A stretch of DNA of 64,000 bases from Phycisphaerales bacterium AB-hyl4 (GTDB lineage: Bacteria; Planctomycetota; Phycisphaerae; Phycisphaerales; Phycisphaeraceae): assembly GCA_041821185.1 (NCBI GenBank), contig JBGUBD010000004.1, positions 310,001-374,000 of the forward strand. Direction: 5' to 3'. The notes below the pieces were generated by a model. That model was not told the origin of the DNA and did not search any database. It saw only the letters and a list, made by a program, of their open reading frames with translations. The translations under genes were made by a program, and so were the position numbers. Each line of letters opens with the position of its first letter. Positions within the stretch are counted from its first letter, which is position 1. Shown piece by piece: positions 52,715 to 61,909 of the stretch.

Positions 52715-54076
52715 TCATGTCCGCGCCTCGCACTTCGTTGTTGAGCCGAGCAACGTCGCATAGCCAGCTACGATCTGCTCGACCTTGCGGTCCCAACTCA
52801 GTTCGTCCGCCCGCGCCAGGGCGCCGCGCGACAGCTGTTGAAGCTCGGCCGGGTCGCGCGCCAGTCGGCCGACCCACCGCGCGAAACCTTGAACGCTCGT
52901 ATCCGCGTCGCGCAACGCCACCTTCCCCCCGCACCGCGCGTCCACCGCCGCCCCCATACCACATGCATCATGACACAGCACCGGCACACCCAGCGACAGG
53001 GCTTCGATCACCGCGTGTGGCGTGCCTTCCAGCAGGCTGGTGTGCACGAACAGGTCCGCCTCGGCGACGTATGCCATGGCTTGGTCGCGCGGCAGCCGAC
53101 CAGCCCAGGTCACGCACTCCGCCACGCCCAGGCGACGCGCCAGCGCCTGCCAGCGCGGCGTCTGCGGTCCCTCGCCGAGCACGACCAGCTCCACCGCCGG
53201 GTTGGCGGGGTCCGCTTCAAGCCGGGCCAGTGCTTCGAGCAGGACCGGCAAGGCCTTGCGGCCGATGTGCACGCCGCTCCACACCAGCCGAAGTGGGCGC
53301 CGGCCGTCGTACGTCCGAACCCGCGCCGCCGGCTGCACGGCGGCCCCGGTCTCAAGCATCGCCTCGGCCGGGCAACGCCAGCAGGTGTTGACCATGCGGC
53401 AATCGTCTGCGCTGATGCCCCAGATCAGGCCATGCGACCGGGCCACGGCCGCGGCGCGCCGGCAGCGCCGGCTGGTGGGGCCCGCATGCATGTGCAGCCG
53501 GTTGACCAGGTTCCGCGCCCCGTAGAACAGTCGTTCGCGCGGCGGGAAGCCGGCGAAGCAGGACCAGGGGATGTTCGACGCCCCGCCGATCGGTCCCCAG
53601 ACGAACGGAAGCCCCAACCGCCAGAGGTATCCCGGCTCGCGATAGCCGCTGAGGTTGAACTGGTGCGCGAGATCGAAGCCGACGCGAGCGTGCAGGCGAC
53701 AGGCCTCGCGGTAAGCGGCCCGTTGCCAAGCGGCGTAGCCGACGTAGTACAGTGGCCGCAGCGGCGAGCCGCCGGGCCGTTGCAACCAGCGCGAAAGCCA
53801 CGGTGGCTCCACGTAATGAAAGGTCAATCCAGCGACGGCACCATGCTCGCGCGCGTAGGCCGAGATCTCGCCGCGGTAATCGTCACCCTCGACCTCGGGA
53901 CTGCACAGCACGGTCACGTCGTGGTAGCGCGCCAGCCGTGTGGCGACCTGCCAGCCCAGGCCCGGCTCCGAGCCACGCTCGGGAGAAACGGCGTAGGCCG
54001 ACAAAAGGATCGACCGCCGCGGCGCGGATGCAGCGGCGGTGGCGAGAGGCGGGTGGGATGGCGAGCCGGTGGTCAT
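52715..54076 (-). CDS. GT4-like glycosyltransferase
   Basis: 453 residues. GT-B: N-terminal LLSAYAVSPERGSEPGLGW, as in glycosyltransferase-4-type enzymes, then a linker; donor half with LVVLGEGPQTPRWQALARR, LFVHTSLLEGTPHAVIEALSLG holding the nucleotide-sugar Glu, and VPVLCHDACGMGAAV. Six bases from the GT2 gene upstream, so it belongs to the minus-strand block flippase-GT2-GT2-GT4-ligase-GT4. Sugar not inferable. Confidence 0.9.
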   Translation of the reverse strand: MTTGSPSHPPLATAAASAPRRSILLSAYAVSPERGSEPGLGWQVATRLARYHDVTVLCSPEVEGDDYRGEISAYAREHGAVAGLTFHYVEPPWLSRWLQRPGGSPLRPLYYVGYAAWQRAAYREACRLHARVGFDLAHQFNLSGYREPGYLWRLGLPFVWGPIGGASNIPWSCFAGFPPRERLFYGARNLVNRLHMHAGPTSRRCRRAAAVARSHGLIWGISADDCRMVNTCWRCPAEAMLETGAAVQPAARVRTYDGRRPLRLVWSGVHIGRKALPVLLEALARLEADPANPAVELVVLGEGPQTPRWQALARRLGVAECVTWAGRLPRDQAMAYVAEADLFVHTSLLEGTPHAVIEALSLGVPVLCHDACGMGAAVDARCGGKVALRDADTSVQGFARWVGRLARDPAELQQLSRGALARADELSWDRKVEQIVAGYATLLGSTTKCEART

Positions 54077-54082
54077 GACGCC

Positions 54083-55033
54083 TTACTTCCTATTGCCGAA
54101 AGTCGCGGAGAAAGTCCAGGGCAGCACGCGCGGCGCCACGTAACCCGGCTCGAGCGCCAGCGCCCCCAGCAGTTTGGGCGCGAGCTGAAAGTACTGACGA
54201 CAGGAGCGGTGCTGCACGGCTCCCTTGTAAAGCGTCCGCGCAAGAATGCAACGCTCGTGGTTTAACCGGCGGTGCCAAGGCAATTGACGCCTGTAGTCCA
54301 TAAAATCATCCCAGGATCGCTCGGGCTCGCCGGCGCGGCGCCGCAGCATGCAGTCTTCGACCCACTCCAACTTGAGCGTCGTCTGCCGCGCAGCCGACAC
54401 GCACACCGATTCGCCGTGAATGCGGTACTCGGTGAGGACAGTCGGCTGCACCAGCATGGCGTGACCCGCCTCGGCGATGCGATTCCACAAGTCCAGGTCG
54501 TCCGCAGGCCAGAACGCCTTGCGATAGCCGCCCGCCGCCTGCACGACCGACTTGCGCATCAGAATCGCTGGATGATGAAAACCGATCAGTGTATTCGTCT
54601 GCACAGCCCGCCTCACTGCCTCAGCCTCGGTGAAGGGGGACCGGCTCACGCCGATCACTCCGCCCTGCTCGTCGATGAACGCCACCAGTGAACTGAGCAC
54701 CGCCAGCTCCGGCTGAGTCTGAACAAAAGCGAGCTGTCGCTCCAGGCGCTCGGGCTTCATGCGGTCGTCGGCATCGAGCCGGGCGAGCCACTCATGCTTC
54801 GCGTGTTGCAGGGCATTGTTGAGCGTATCGCCCATGCCCATGTTCGCGTGCGTAAGCACATGCACGCGTTCGTCCTTCGCCGCATAACGCCGCGCGATTG
54901 CAAGCGTCTCGTCGGTCGAGCCATCGTCGGCCACGATCAACTCGAAATCGCGATACGTCTGCGCCAGCACGCTTTCGATCGCTTCGTCAATGTATCGCTC
55001 CGCGTTGTAAGCGGGCATTAAGACCGAAATCAT
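54083..55033 (-). CDS. GT2 family glycosyltransferase (copy 2)
   Basis: 316 residues. GT-A fold: SVLMPAYNAERYIDEAIESV, VADDGSTDET (UDP-sugar Asp), LARLDADDRMKP with the DxD metal motif. The rest (FHHPAILMRKSVVQAAGGYR, DLDLWNRIAEAG) fits GT2 relatives. Nearly identical at its first 30 residues and similar throughout to the gene at 55128. The ribosome site GGAGGA lies in sequence duplicated from the tail of the flippase gene. Elongation enzyme of the exopolysaccharide repeat. Confidence 0.92.
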   Translation of the reverse strand: MISVLMPAYNAERYIDEAIESVLAQTYRDFELIVADDGSTDETLAIARRYAAKDERVHVLTHANMGMGDTLNNALQHAKHEWLARLDADDRMKPERLERQLAFVQTQPELAVLSSLVAFIDEQGGVIGVSRSPFTEAEAVRRAVQTNTLIGFHHPAILMRKSVVQAAGGYRKAFWPADDLDLWNRIAEAGHAMLVQPTVLTEYRIHGESVCVSAARQTTLKLEWVEDCMLRRRAGEPERSWDDFMDYRRQLPWHRRLNHERCILARTLYKGAVQHRSCRQYFQLAPKLLGALALEPGYVAPRVLPWTFSATFGNRK

Positions 55034-55103
55034 GGTTCACTTCCTCCCGCGGACAACTCGGCGTCGAACGCCATACCCTTTACTGCTTCGGATTCCGTCG
55101 CAC
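55034..55103 (-). pseudogene. Duplicated flippase tail carrying the GT2 ribosome site
   Basis: In frame it reads ESEAVKGMAFDAELSAGGSEP before the GT2 start, matching the flippase end ESEAATGMAIDAELSAGGSEP at 56061-56130 with few base differences. It marks the 3' part of a tandem duplication unit of about 1,027 bases. Confidence 0.85.
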
Positions 55104-55127
55104 ATGCTCGTTTCCAATTGAGTCCCT

Positions 55128-56060
55128 TCAACGCCCGAACAATCTCGGCAACAGGCGCGGTACGACAAAACCCGGATCAAGCAGCAACGATGTCAGCAGC
55201 TTTGACGTCAATGGCAGATACTGCCCACAGGAGAGATGTTGCACCGCCGCCTTGTAAAGCGTTCGCGCGAGAATGCCACGCTCGCGGTTCAAACGCCGGG
55301 GCCAAGGTAGTTCGCGATGCCAGGACATGAACTCATCCCAGTCGCGCTCAGGCTCGCCGGCGCGGCGACGACACATGCAGTCCTCCACCCATTCGAGCTT
55401 CCATAACGTCTCCCGCGCCGCCGAAACGCACACCGATCCGCCGTGGATGCGGTATTCAGTCAGCACCTCCGGCTGTACGAGGACGCCATACCCAGCCTCG
55501 GCAATGCGGTTGAGCAGGTCCAGATCGTTACAGGGCCAGAACGCATTGCGATACCCTCCCACCGCATCAATCGCCGCCTTGCGCATCAACTGCGCGGGGT
55601 GATGAAAACCGAGCAGCACGTTGCTCCGCACCGCCTTCGCCACCGCCTCTGCCGAGGTGAATGGCGATCGAGTCGTGCCGATCACACGCCCTTGCTCGTC
55701 GATGAGATGAACCAGTGAGCTGAGCAAGCTCACGTCCGGATGCTCTTCAATGAACGCAAGCTGTCGCGCAAGGCGGTTCGGCTTCATGCGATCGTCAGAA
55801 TCCAGCACAGCAAGCCACTCATACCGAGCATGTTGCCGAGCATCATTCATCGAGGCGCCCATGCCCATGTTCGCATGGCTGAGCACACGCACCCGCTCGT
55901 CCCGCTCCGCGTACCCATCGGCAATCGTCCGCGTGCCGTCGGTCGAGCCGTCGTCGATCACGATCAACTCGAAATCGCGATACGTCTGTGCCAGAACACT
56001 CTCGATCGCTTCGTCAATGTATCGTTCCGCGTTGTAAGCGGGCATTAAGACCGAAATCAT
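55128..56060 (-). CDS. GT2 family glycosyltransferase (copy 1)
   Basis: 310 residues, paralogous to the gene at 54083: identical SVLMPAYNAERYIDEAIESV, then VIDDGSTDGTRTIA, VLDSDDRMKP (DxD-type), FHHPAQLMRKAAIDAVGGYR. Its ATG overlaps the flippase stop by four bases. Two similar but diverged enzymes suggest either two linkages of like type or recent duplication with specialisation. Confidence 0.92.
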   Translation of the reverse strand: MISVLMPAYNAERYIDEAIESVLAQTYRDFELIVIDDGSTDGTRTIADGYAERDERVRVLSHANMGMGASMNDARQHARYEWLAVLDSDDRMKPNRLARQLAFIEEHPDVSLLSSLVHLIDEQGRVIGTTRSPFTSAEAVAKAVRSNVLLGFHHPAQLMRKAAIDAVGGYRNAFWPCNDLDLLNRIAEAGYGVLVQPEVLTEYRIHGGSVCVSAARETLWKLEWVEDCMCRRRAGEPERDWDEFMSWHRELPWPRRLNRERGILARTLYKAAVQHLSCGQYLPLTSKLLTSLLLDPGFVVPRLLPRLFGR

Positions 56061-57592
56061 GGTTCACTTCCTCCCGCGGAAAGCTCGGCGTCGATCGCCA
56101 TGCCCGTTGCTGCTTCGGATTCCATCGCACCGCCTGGTGGCCGTCCCCATGCCGACCAGCGTTTGGCCGCGATTTGTCTGAACCGCCGTCCGTAACGAAA
56201 CAACGCCTGCCAAGTGCCCGGCCACACCGCGGCGACCACAAGGCCCAACCCCGCCGCCGGGCCGATCATCGGCCAGAACGAGACGAGTCCGAACGCCACC
56301 GTCCACACCAGCGGTAGCGTGTAATGCAGAACGCCGATCCGCCGCGCGGTGTAAACATAGATCATAAAATACGTCCCCAGCGCCGACAGCTCGGCCCAGC
56401 CGAAACCCATCAGGCCGAGGTGTGGTGTCAGCAACCACGCGACACCGGCAAAACAAATGAGGTTGGCTGCGTGAAAAAGCGTCACCGCCCAGTTGTGACG
56501 TAGCGCGTACAGGCCGGAGATTTGAAGGCTGAACAGTGCGTGCATCAGGTAGGACGCGGCAATGAACGGGTATATCTCAACCGCCGGCGTCCACTCCGCC
56601 GCCGTTTCGGCGGGCAGCCAGTCGACCACGATCGGCCCGAGTAGCCCGAAGCCCGCAAGCAACGGCCCGACCGCCAGCACCTGCAATCGCATCCCCTCGT
56701 TCAACGCGGCGGCCATTCGCTTGAGGTCATTTTGAACATGAGCCAGCGAACTGATCGACATCCGCCAAGCCACTTCCTTGACGAAGCTCAGCAGGTCCGC
56801 CAGGCGATTGGCAAGCGCCACCTGCCCCACCGCCGCCGCACCAAGTGTGGGCCCGATGACCAACGGGTTGACCACGTTGCGCAAGTGCCAGATCCACATC
56901 GAACTGGAAAAACCCAGGCCGTAACCGCACATCTCTCGGATGCGTGACCACTGCCAGTGCAGGCGCGGCCGATAGCCGGAGGCGGCGTGCAGTGCGACGC
57001 AACAGAACACATGTTGCGCCCACCAGCCTGCCAGCGGCGAGAAGGGGCCCCAACCGGAGAAGGCCAGCGAAAGCGTAACCGCCTGGTAGATCAATTGCCC
57101 AGCGAACTCAAGCATCGCCACACGGCGATAGTCCAGCGCTCGCTCCAACTGAGCGGACGGCACCATGTTCACCAGCGCCAGCGGCAGGCCAAGGAATAGA
57201 ACCATCGCCACGGGCGCGAAACCTTCCATATCGACCCACCAGCTGAGTGCCGGCAGCCCCAGCAATGAAGCCCCCGCCATGCCCACGCCGATCAACAGTA
57301 GCAGCGTAAAGGCCTGGTGATAGTCGACGGGCTCAAGCGGCTGCTTGCGGCGGATGAGGTAGACGTTGATGCCACATTGGGCAAGTTGGAAAAAATAGAG
57401 ATAAAAGGCAATCGCGGCCATGTACAGGCCGTAGTTCGCTGCCCCGATCGCCCATAGCAGCAGAAGCAGCCCGATCGTGTTGATCACGATGCCCAGCCCC
57501 TGGCGCACGACAAGAAAGGTTCCGCCGTGCAGAACCTTCCGCCTCAGCCCTTCAGGGGCAGCGTCACGGGTTGAATCGTGCTTTTCAGGCAT
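56057..57592 (-). CDS. Polysaccharide flippase (Wzx/MOP family)
   Basis: 511 residues with about twelve to fourteen membrane helices: GTFLVVRQGLGIVINTIGLL opens the first, and pairs such as ANYGLYMAAIAFYLYFFQ and WLPAETAAEWTPAVEIYPF follow the MOP pattern. Flips the lipid-linked repeat across the inner membrane. Coupled to the GT2 gene by a 4-base overlap. Cytoplasmic C-terminal tail ends GMAIDAELSAGGSEP. First gene of the minus-strand block; the upstream 190 bases hold an AT-rich patch but no firm promoter. Confidence 0.9.
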   Translation of the reverse strand: MPEKHDSTRDAAPEGLRRKVLHGGTFLVVRQGLGIVINTIGLLLLLWAIGAANYGLYMAAIAFYLYFFQLAQCGINVYLIRRKQPLEPVDYHQAFTLLLLIGVGMAGASLLGLPALSWWVDMEGFAPVAMVLFLGLPLALVNMVPSAQLERALDYRRVAMLEFAGQLIYQAVTLSLAFSGWGPFSPLAGWWAQHVFCCVALHAASGYRPRLHWQWSRIREMCGYGLGFSSSMWIWHLRNVVNPLVIGPTLGAAAVGQVALANRLADLLSFVKEVAWRMSISSLAHVQNDLKRMAAALNEGMRLQVLAVGPLLAGFGLLGPIVVDWLPAETAAEWTPAVEIYPFIAASYLMHALFSLQISGLYALRHNWAVTLFHAANLICFAGVAWLLTPHLGLMGFGWAELSALGTYFMIYVYTARRIGVLHYTLPLVWTVAFGLVSFWPMIGPAAGLGLVVAAVWPGTWQALFRYGRRFRQIAAKRWSAWGRPPGGAMESEAATGMAIDAELSAGGSEP

Positions 57593-57752
57593 TGAAACAT
57601 GTACTCACAGCGTCGTCGGCAACGCCCCCTGCCCCCTCCGGGCTGATCGACAATGATCGCGCGGGACAACGGCTCATCCAACAGCAGGGCAAGTGTGCAA
57701 CCTGAATTCAAAAAGTCAATTACATTTATTACGTGGAATGGCCATAACGAGG

Positions 57753-57782
57753 CCCGCCGCCCTGCTCGGCACGAACGGCGGG
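57753..57782. terminator. Short GC hairpin after the beta-helix gene
   Basis: CCCGCCG (57753-57759) pairs with CGGCGGG (57776-57782), adjacent to the stop codon of the gene at 57784. No T-run on the minus strand; a weak TTT on the plus strand. Confidence 0.45.
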
Positions 57783-57783
57783 T

Positions 57784-60600
57784 TTAGTGTGGAGTCCTTC
57801 TACGCATCTCGCCATCATCAAACTCGACCTCGACAACGGTGTGAACGTTAGCCGGGATCGGGCGATGCACGCGAAACGCCCCGACCGGGTGACTATCCTC
57901 CGCGAAACGCAGCAATCCATGGAAATCGTGGCGAACCAGTTGCGTGTAGCCGTTGCTCACACCAAGGCCCTCGGCCGGCTGCTCGGGGTGCAGCCGATAA
58001 TCGTGCGGGCGTTGCAGTAGGAATTCGGGTGGTGCGGGCAGCGGCGTCACACCATGTCCGCGGTCGGTGTAGTTGGCTTCGCCTTCGTCGTGTCGATCTT
58101 TGTGCGACTGCATGGCGTGTTCAGCGCCGACGAGAAGATTGTTGAAATAACGATGGTTTTCGGATTGGACAACGCCCCATGCATGCAGTTCCCGTTGGGT
58201 GGGGTTGCCTGTGTAGATACCGCGAGTGCCAACTTCACCCTGCCAACCTTTGGTTTGATCCCACTGGCCATCGATGGTGTTGTGAATCGACCAGACGCGG
58301 CTGGTATCCCACGCAAGAATGCCCGCGCGGAACCATTGCGAGCCCGGTCGAAGGCCGATCACGAGATTATTCGCCACCAGCAACGGCCCGGGGCTGGCTT
58401 CGAGTGAGATGCCCGATGCACGCCCATTGACGCTAAGGTTGCCTTCCACACGGTTGTTGTAGTGGCCCCAGTCCAGCCAGATGCCGCCGAAGTCCGAGTA
58501 ACCACCGCGAATCGTGTTGTACCGGATGACGGCGTGCTTGAGATCAAACATTTTCATGCCCGCGTCCATCGCGCCGTAGACGCCGCGCCGGCCGTGGTTG
58601 ACGACCGTATTGTGCTCAACGACCAGTGGTACGTTCCCCGGATAAGGATAATCGCGCGTCGTCGCTGTCAGCGTGCGTTCAGGTGCGCCCGCCCCGGCGA
58701 TGCCAGTGGCGCCGACGTCGACGATCCAATTGTTGCGAATCACCAACGGCGTGGCGGTGACGTCCCGGTCCTGTTCAGCCACACTGAATTCAATGCCCGT
58801 CCACTCACTGCGTTGCACCAGACAACCTTCAAGAAGCGAGCCTTCGCCTGCGATGAACACCTGCGCCTGCTGTTGGAACTGGGCGCCATGACGAATCTCG
58901 AAACCGCGAAAGTGAGTAAACGCGTTGCGGATTGTCACCAGCCCGCTGCCGCGAGCAGCGAGATCCAGTTGAACGTCGTTGGGGTTCTGATCATTCGGCA
59001 GCCGAACATATACACCATGGTCCGGTCCGTCGGCCGGCACGGGGCCCCAGACCAGATACTCGCTGACGTAATCCCGTCGCTCGCCGTTCGGGGGGGAGCA
59101 GGCCTCCGGCCGCTCGGCTGCGCTGACCACGTTGCCCGGTGCGAAGTGGAAGCGAAGCGTGTCGTCGATCTGGCCGTGATCGGCATGCGTCGTCGTTGTG
59201 GTGTCGAACTGGAACATCAGGTGGTTCCAGCCTTCCCGAAAGGGAAACCCACGCCAGCGATCAGTAAAGCCATACATCCACGAGGCGCGAGGGCTGTCCG
59301 ATCCAGTTTCCGTAATGGCTGGCACGAGATCGCCATTAACCCATACGCGATACTTATTCACCTGATCGTCCAGGTGTGTCCCGGCCATGCGCGCCGCGCG
59401 AAACGGGCCTGCGACCTCAACCCCGCGAACGACCGGCTCTGGAAACGCCGGGTTCCAAGCCGCTTCATCGCTCGGCTCAATCCATAACCATGTTGAAGCC
59501 CAGATGACTGCATCTCTCGCTTCGTCGCCGAACACGGCGTGAAGATCGAGGTGCCCATCCGCGTCGACCTTGGCATGTCGCCATGGGCGGTCGGCGTGCA
59601 GTTCGCCAACACTCGGGCTCGCATTGACATCGACATGCCGGCGCAGAAAAGCACGCGACGCGCGGTTAACGTGGAACATGTCCGGCTTCAGGGCGTCGGG
59701 CGCATTGCCCTCGATCAACGCTTTGCCCGCAAGCGAAACCGTACCCGGCCGTTGGGTGAATAGATCCGCGCGGTACACGCCCGGCCACTCGGGGATCGGC
59801 GACCAGGCGTCATCCGGGAAAACATCATTACCGCTGATGATCGGCATGCGCTGCTGCGCGTCGCGTACGCCTTCAATGCGGATCGGCCGGTCACGTGTGC
59901 CGTGTCGGCCGTGCCGCTGGACCGGTCGGCCGTGAACATCCATGCGTTGCCCGCTCGTCACCGATTCGCGGTAGACGCCAGGGTAAACGTGAATCACCTC
60001 GCCAGGCCTCGCACGGTTCACCGCGGCCTGGATCGTGCGAAGGGGCGCGTCGGCGGTGCCCGTGTTGCCGTCGTCAGCGTCGGGGTGGTTCCCGTCAACG
60101 ATCAATGTTGGGTTCGGCGTAAGCTCGATGGGAGCCGGGCCCCGCGGTGCATCGGGCTCATCGACAGATGAACCACGCGAACGGATGTACCAGTTCCGCA
60201 CCGCCGCCTCCGCTCCACCGAAAAGCAACTCCGCCACTTTGTCCCGGCTTAGGTCTTCCAGTCCTTCGATGCGGTCCAGGGGATAGTTGATGAACCACCA
60301 GTCGCCGTGACTGGTCACCAGCCGGTCGGCTTGCGCGTCGTAGGCAATCTGCACATCCACTTCGCTGAGCAGGAAGCGTTGGCCCGCCGGGGTGATCACC
60401 TGCGGCAAGAGCCTCGGGTTGTGGGGAATGCTCGGCTCGGGCTCAGCCAATCGGCCAGGCTCTGCCAGAACGAAACAGGCAGGCACAAAGGCGGCCAGTA
60501 CCCACAGCCACAGGCCCGCATCGCGCGGTCGGGACGACGCCCACCATCGCCCGTATTGTCCAGTGCAGCGGCTCGGGTAGGCTCGAAGAATGCGTTGCAT
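57784..60600 (-). CDS. Large secreted right-handed beta-helix protein
   Basis: 938 residues. N-terminal hydrophobic segment LWLWVLAAFVPACFVLA (about 30-46) as signal. From about 165 (DGNHPDADDGNTGTADAPLRTIQAAVNRARPGE) the DUF1565/pectate-lyase-like coil pattern starts. A middle part (about 360-520) is a different beta domain with WIEPSDEAAWNP and GWNHLMFQFD (CBM-like). Residues about 590-800 are repeating parallel beta-helix coils (NNWIVDVGATGIAG, EHNTVVNHGRRGVYG, RYNTIRGGYSDFGG). Such proteins cleave or bind polysaccharide. At the end of the exopolysaccharide locus it may trim the product. The start lies 22 bases after the tRNA-Ile2 end. Confidence 0.85.
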   Translation of the reverse strand: MQRILRAYPSRCTGQYGRWWASSRPRDAGLWLWVLAAFVPACFVLAEPGRLAEPEPSIPHNPRLLPQVITPAGQRFLLSEVDVQIAYDAQADRLVTSHGDWWFINYPLDRIEGLEDLSRDKVAELLFGGAEAAVRNWYIRSRGSSVDEPDAPRGPAPIELTPNPTLIVDGNHPDADDGNTGTADAPLRTIQAAVNRARPGEVIHVYPGVYRESVTSGQRMDVHGRPVQRHGRHGTRDRPIRIEGVRDAQQRMPIISGNDVFPDDAWSPIPEWPGVYRADLFTQRPGTVSLAGKALIEGNAPDALKPDMFHVNRASRAFLRRHVDVNASPSVGELHADRPWRHAKVDADGHLDLHAVFGDEARDAVIWASTWLWIEPSDEAAWNPAFPEPVVRGVEVAGPFRAARMAGTHLDDQVNKYRVWVNGDLVPAITETGSDSPRASWMYGFTDRWRGFPFREGWNHLMFQFDTTTTTHADHGQIDDTLRFHFAPGNVVSAAERPEACSPPNGERRDYVSEYLVWGPVPADGPDHGVYVRLPNDQNPNDVQLDLAARGSGLVTIRNAFTHFRGFEIRHGAQFQQQAQVFIAGEGSLLEGCLVQRSEWTGIEFSVAEQDRDVTATPLVIRNNWIVDVGATGIAGAGAPERTLTATTRDYPYPGNVPLVVEHNTVVNHGRRGVYGAMDAGMKMFDLKHAVIRYNTIRGGYSDFGGIWLDWGHYNNRVEGNLSVNGRASGISLEASPGPLLVANNLVIGLRPGSQWFRAGILAWDTSRVWSIHNTIDGQWDQTKGWQGEVGTRGIYTGNPTQRELHAWGVVQSENHRYFNNLLVGAEHAMQSHKDRHDEGEANYTDRGHGVTPLPAPPEFLLQRPHDYRLHPEQPAEGLGVSNGYTQLVRHDFHGLLRFAEDSHPVGAFRVHRPIPANVHTVVEVEFDDGEMRRRTPH

Positions 60601-60622
60601 CGCGGAATGCCGTGTACCGGAA

Positions 60623-60695
60623 TGGGCCCGGCAGGATTCGAACCTGCGACCGAGCGATTATGAGTCGCCTGCTCTGACCGCTGAGCTACGGGCCC
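60623..60695 (-). tRNA. tRNA-Ile2 (CAU anticodon, lysidine-modified)
   Basis: Cloverleaf on the minus strand: acceptor GGGCCCG/CGGGCCC, anticodon stem GGCGA/TCGCT, loop CTCATAA with anticodon CAT, T arm GCAGG TTCGAAT CCTGC. A G1-C72 pair excludes initiator tRNA, and the GGCGACTCATAATCGCT arm is the tRNA-Ile2 form that reads AUA after lysidine modification, rather than elongator Met. No CCA encoded. Confidence 0.9.
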
Positions 60696-60786
60696 GAGGC
60701 GCGTGTGCGATGACGACACGCTTGGGCAGGTTACTATATCCGTCGACCGACCGCATCCGGAAAGTACAACCCGCAGGAGGCTCGAC

Positions 60787-61863
60787 ATGTTTTTTCATCG
60801 CGATCGACCCGGTTCCGCTCGACTTGCCATCCGCCGGCAAGCCTGGTTGCGACTGGTGCTCGGGCTGGTGTGCATGACGCTCTGGCCGGGGCTGGTTGGC
60901 TGTGGGCCGATGATGTTCGCTGTTGGCGTCGCGCCCGGCGACCAACGCCTGGAGCAGACGACGGTGCTCTCCGACGGCGGATTCCGCAATGACCGCATCG
61001 CCATCGTCGACATCAGTGGCATGATGCTTAACGCCGAGCAGCGCGGCCTGCTGCAACAAGGCGAAAACCCCGTCAGCGTGCTCCATGAAAAACTGCAGAA
61101 AGCCGCGGCGGACCCGCGCGTCAAGGCCGTCGTGCTTCGGCTGAACACGCCCGGCGGAACGGTGACGGCCACCGATGCGATGTACCGCGAAGTGCAGCGC
61201 TTCCGCCGCGAGACCGGCAAGCCCGTGATTGCCCTGATGATGGACCTGGCGACCAGCGGCGGCTACTACGTCGCCTGCGCGTCGGACCACATTGTCGCCT
61301 ACCCCACCAGCATCACCGGCAGCGTCGGCGTGCTGTTGCAGACCGTCAGCTTCAAGCCGGCGCTCGAACGCTGGGGGATCGAACTCGAAGCGCTCACCAG
61401 CGGGAAGAACAAGACCGCCGGCTCGATGTTTGAAACGCTCACCGACGAGCATCGCGAAGTGCTTCAGCGCATGGTCGACGACTTTTACCAGGGCTTTGTC
61501 GACGTGGTGCGCAGCGCCCGGCCGACGATGGACGATGAGACGTTTGCGCTCGTCACCGACGGCCGTGTGTTCACCGGCTCGGACGCGGCGGCGCTGGGGC
61601 TGGTGGACGAGACAGGCGACCTTTACGACGCTTTTGCGCGAGCCAAGTCAAAGGTCAACCTCGATCGTGCCGATCTGGTGATTTACCATCGGCCGCTGCG
61701 TTATGCGGGCTCGCCCTACTCGCCGACGACGATGGCCGGTCCGCACGAACCGCCGGTTGACCGCACGCAGATCAACCTGCTTCAGTTGAACGTCGCCGGC
61801 CTGCCGGGATTCGCGGATGCACCGGTGGGGTTGTATTACCTCTGGCGGCCTGACATGCAGTAG
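60787..61863 (+). CDS. sppA: SppA-type signal peptide peptidase, lipoprotein form
   Basis: 358 residues from ATG 60787 (AGGAGG seven bases upstream); a longer frame from 60703 is unsupported. Lipobox LVGC puts Cys39 at the mature end. S49 Ser/Lys dyad: Ser157 in DLATSGGYYVA and Lys209 in TSGKNKTAG. RLNTPGGTVTATDAMY is the ClpP-like oxyanion segment. Short 36-kDa class, probably multimeric. Membrane-anchored outside the cytoplasm; degrades cleaved signal peptides or similar. Followed 46 bases later by a DapB-like gene. Confidence 0.92.
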   Translation: MFFHRDRPGSARLAIRRQAWLRLVLGLVCMTLWPGLVGCGPMMFAVGVAPGDQRLEQTTVLSDGGFRNDRIAIVDISGMMLNAEQRGLLQQGENPVSVLHEKLQKAAADPRVKAVVLRLNTPGGTVTATDAMYREVQRFRRETGKPVIALMMDLATSGGYYVACASDHIVAYPTSITGSVGVLLQTVSFKPALERWGIELEALTSGKNKTAGSMFETLTDEHREVLQRMVDDFYQGFVDVVRSARPTMDDETFALVTDGRVFTGSDAAALGLVDETGDLYDAFARAKSKVNLDRADLVIYHRPLRYAGSPYSPTTMAGPHEPPVDRTQINLLQLNVAGLPGFADAPVGLYYLWRPDMQ

Positions 61864-61909
61864 GATATGGCTATCAACCCGGTTGCAAACGCCTGTTCGG
61901 GAGAGTGCA

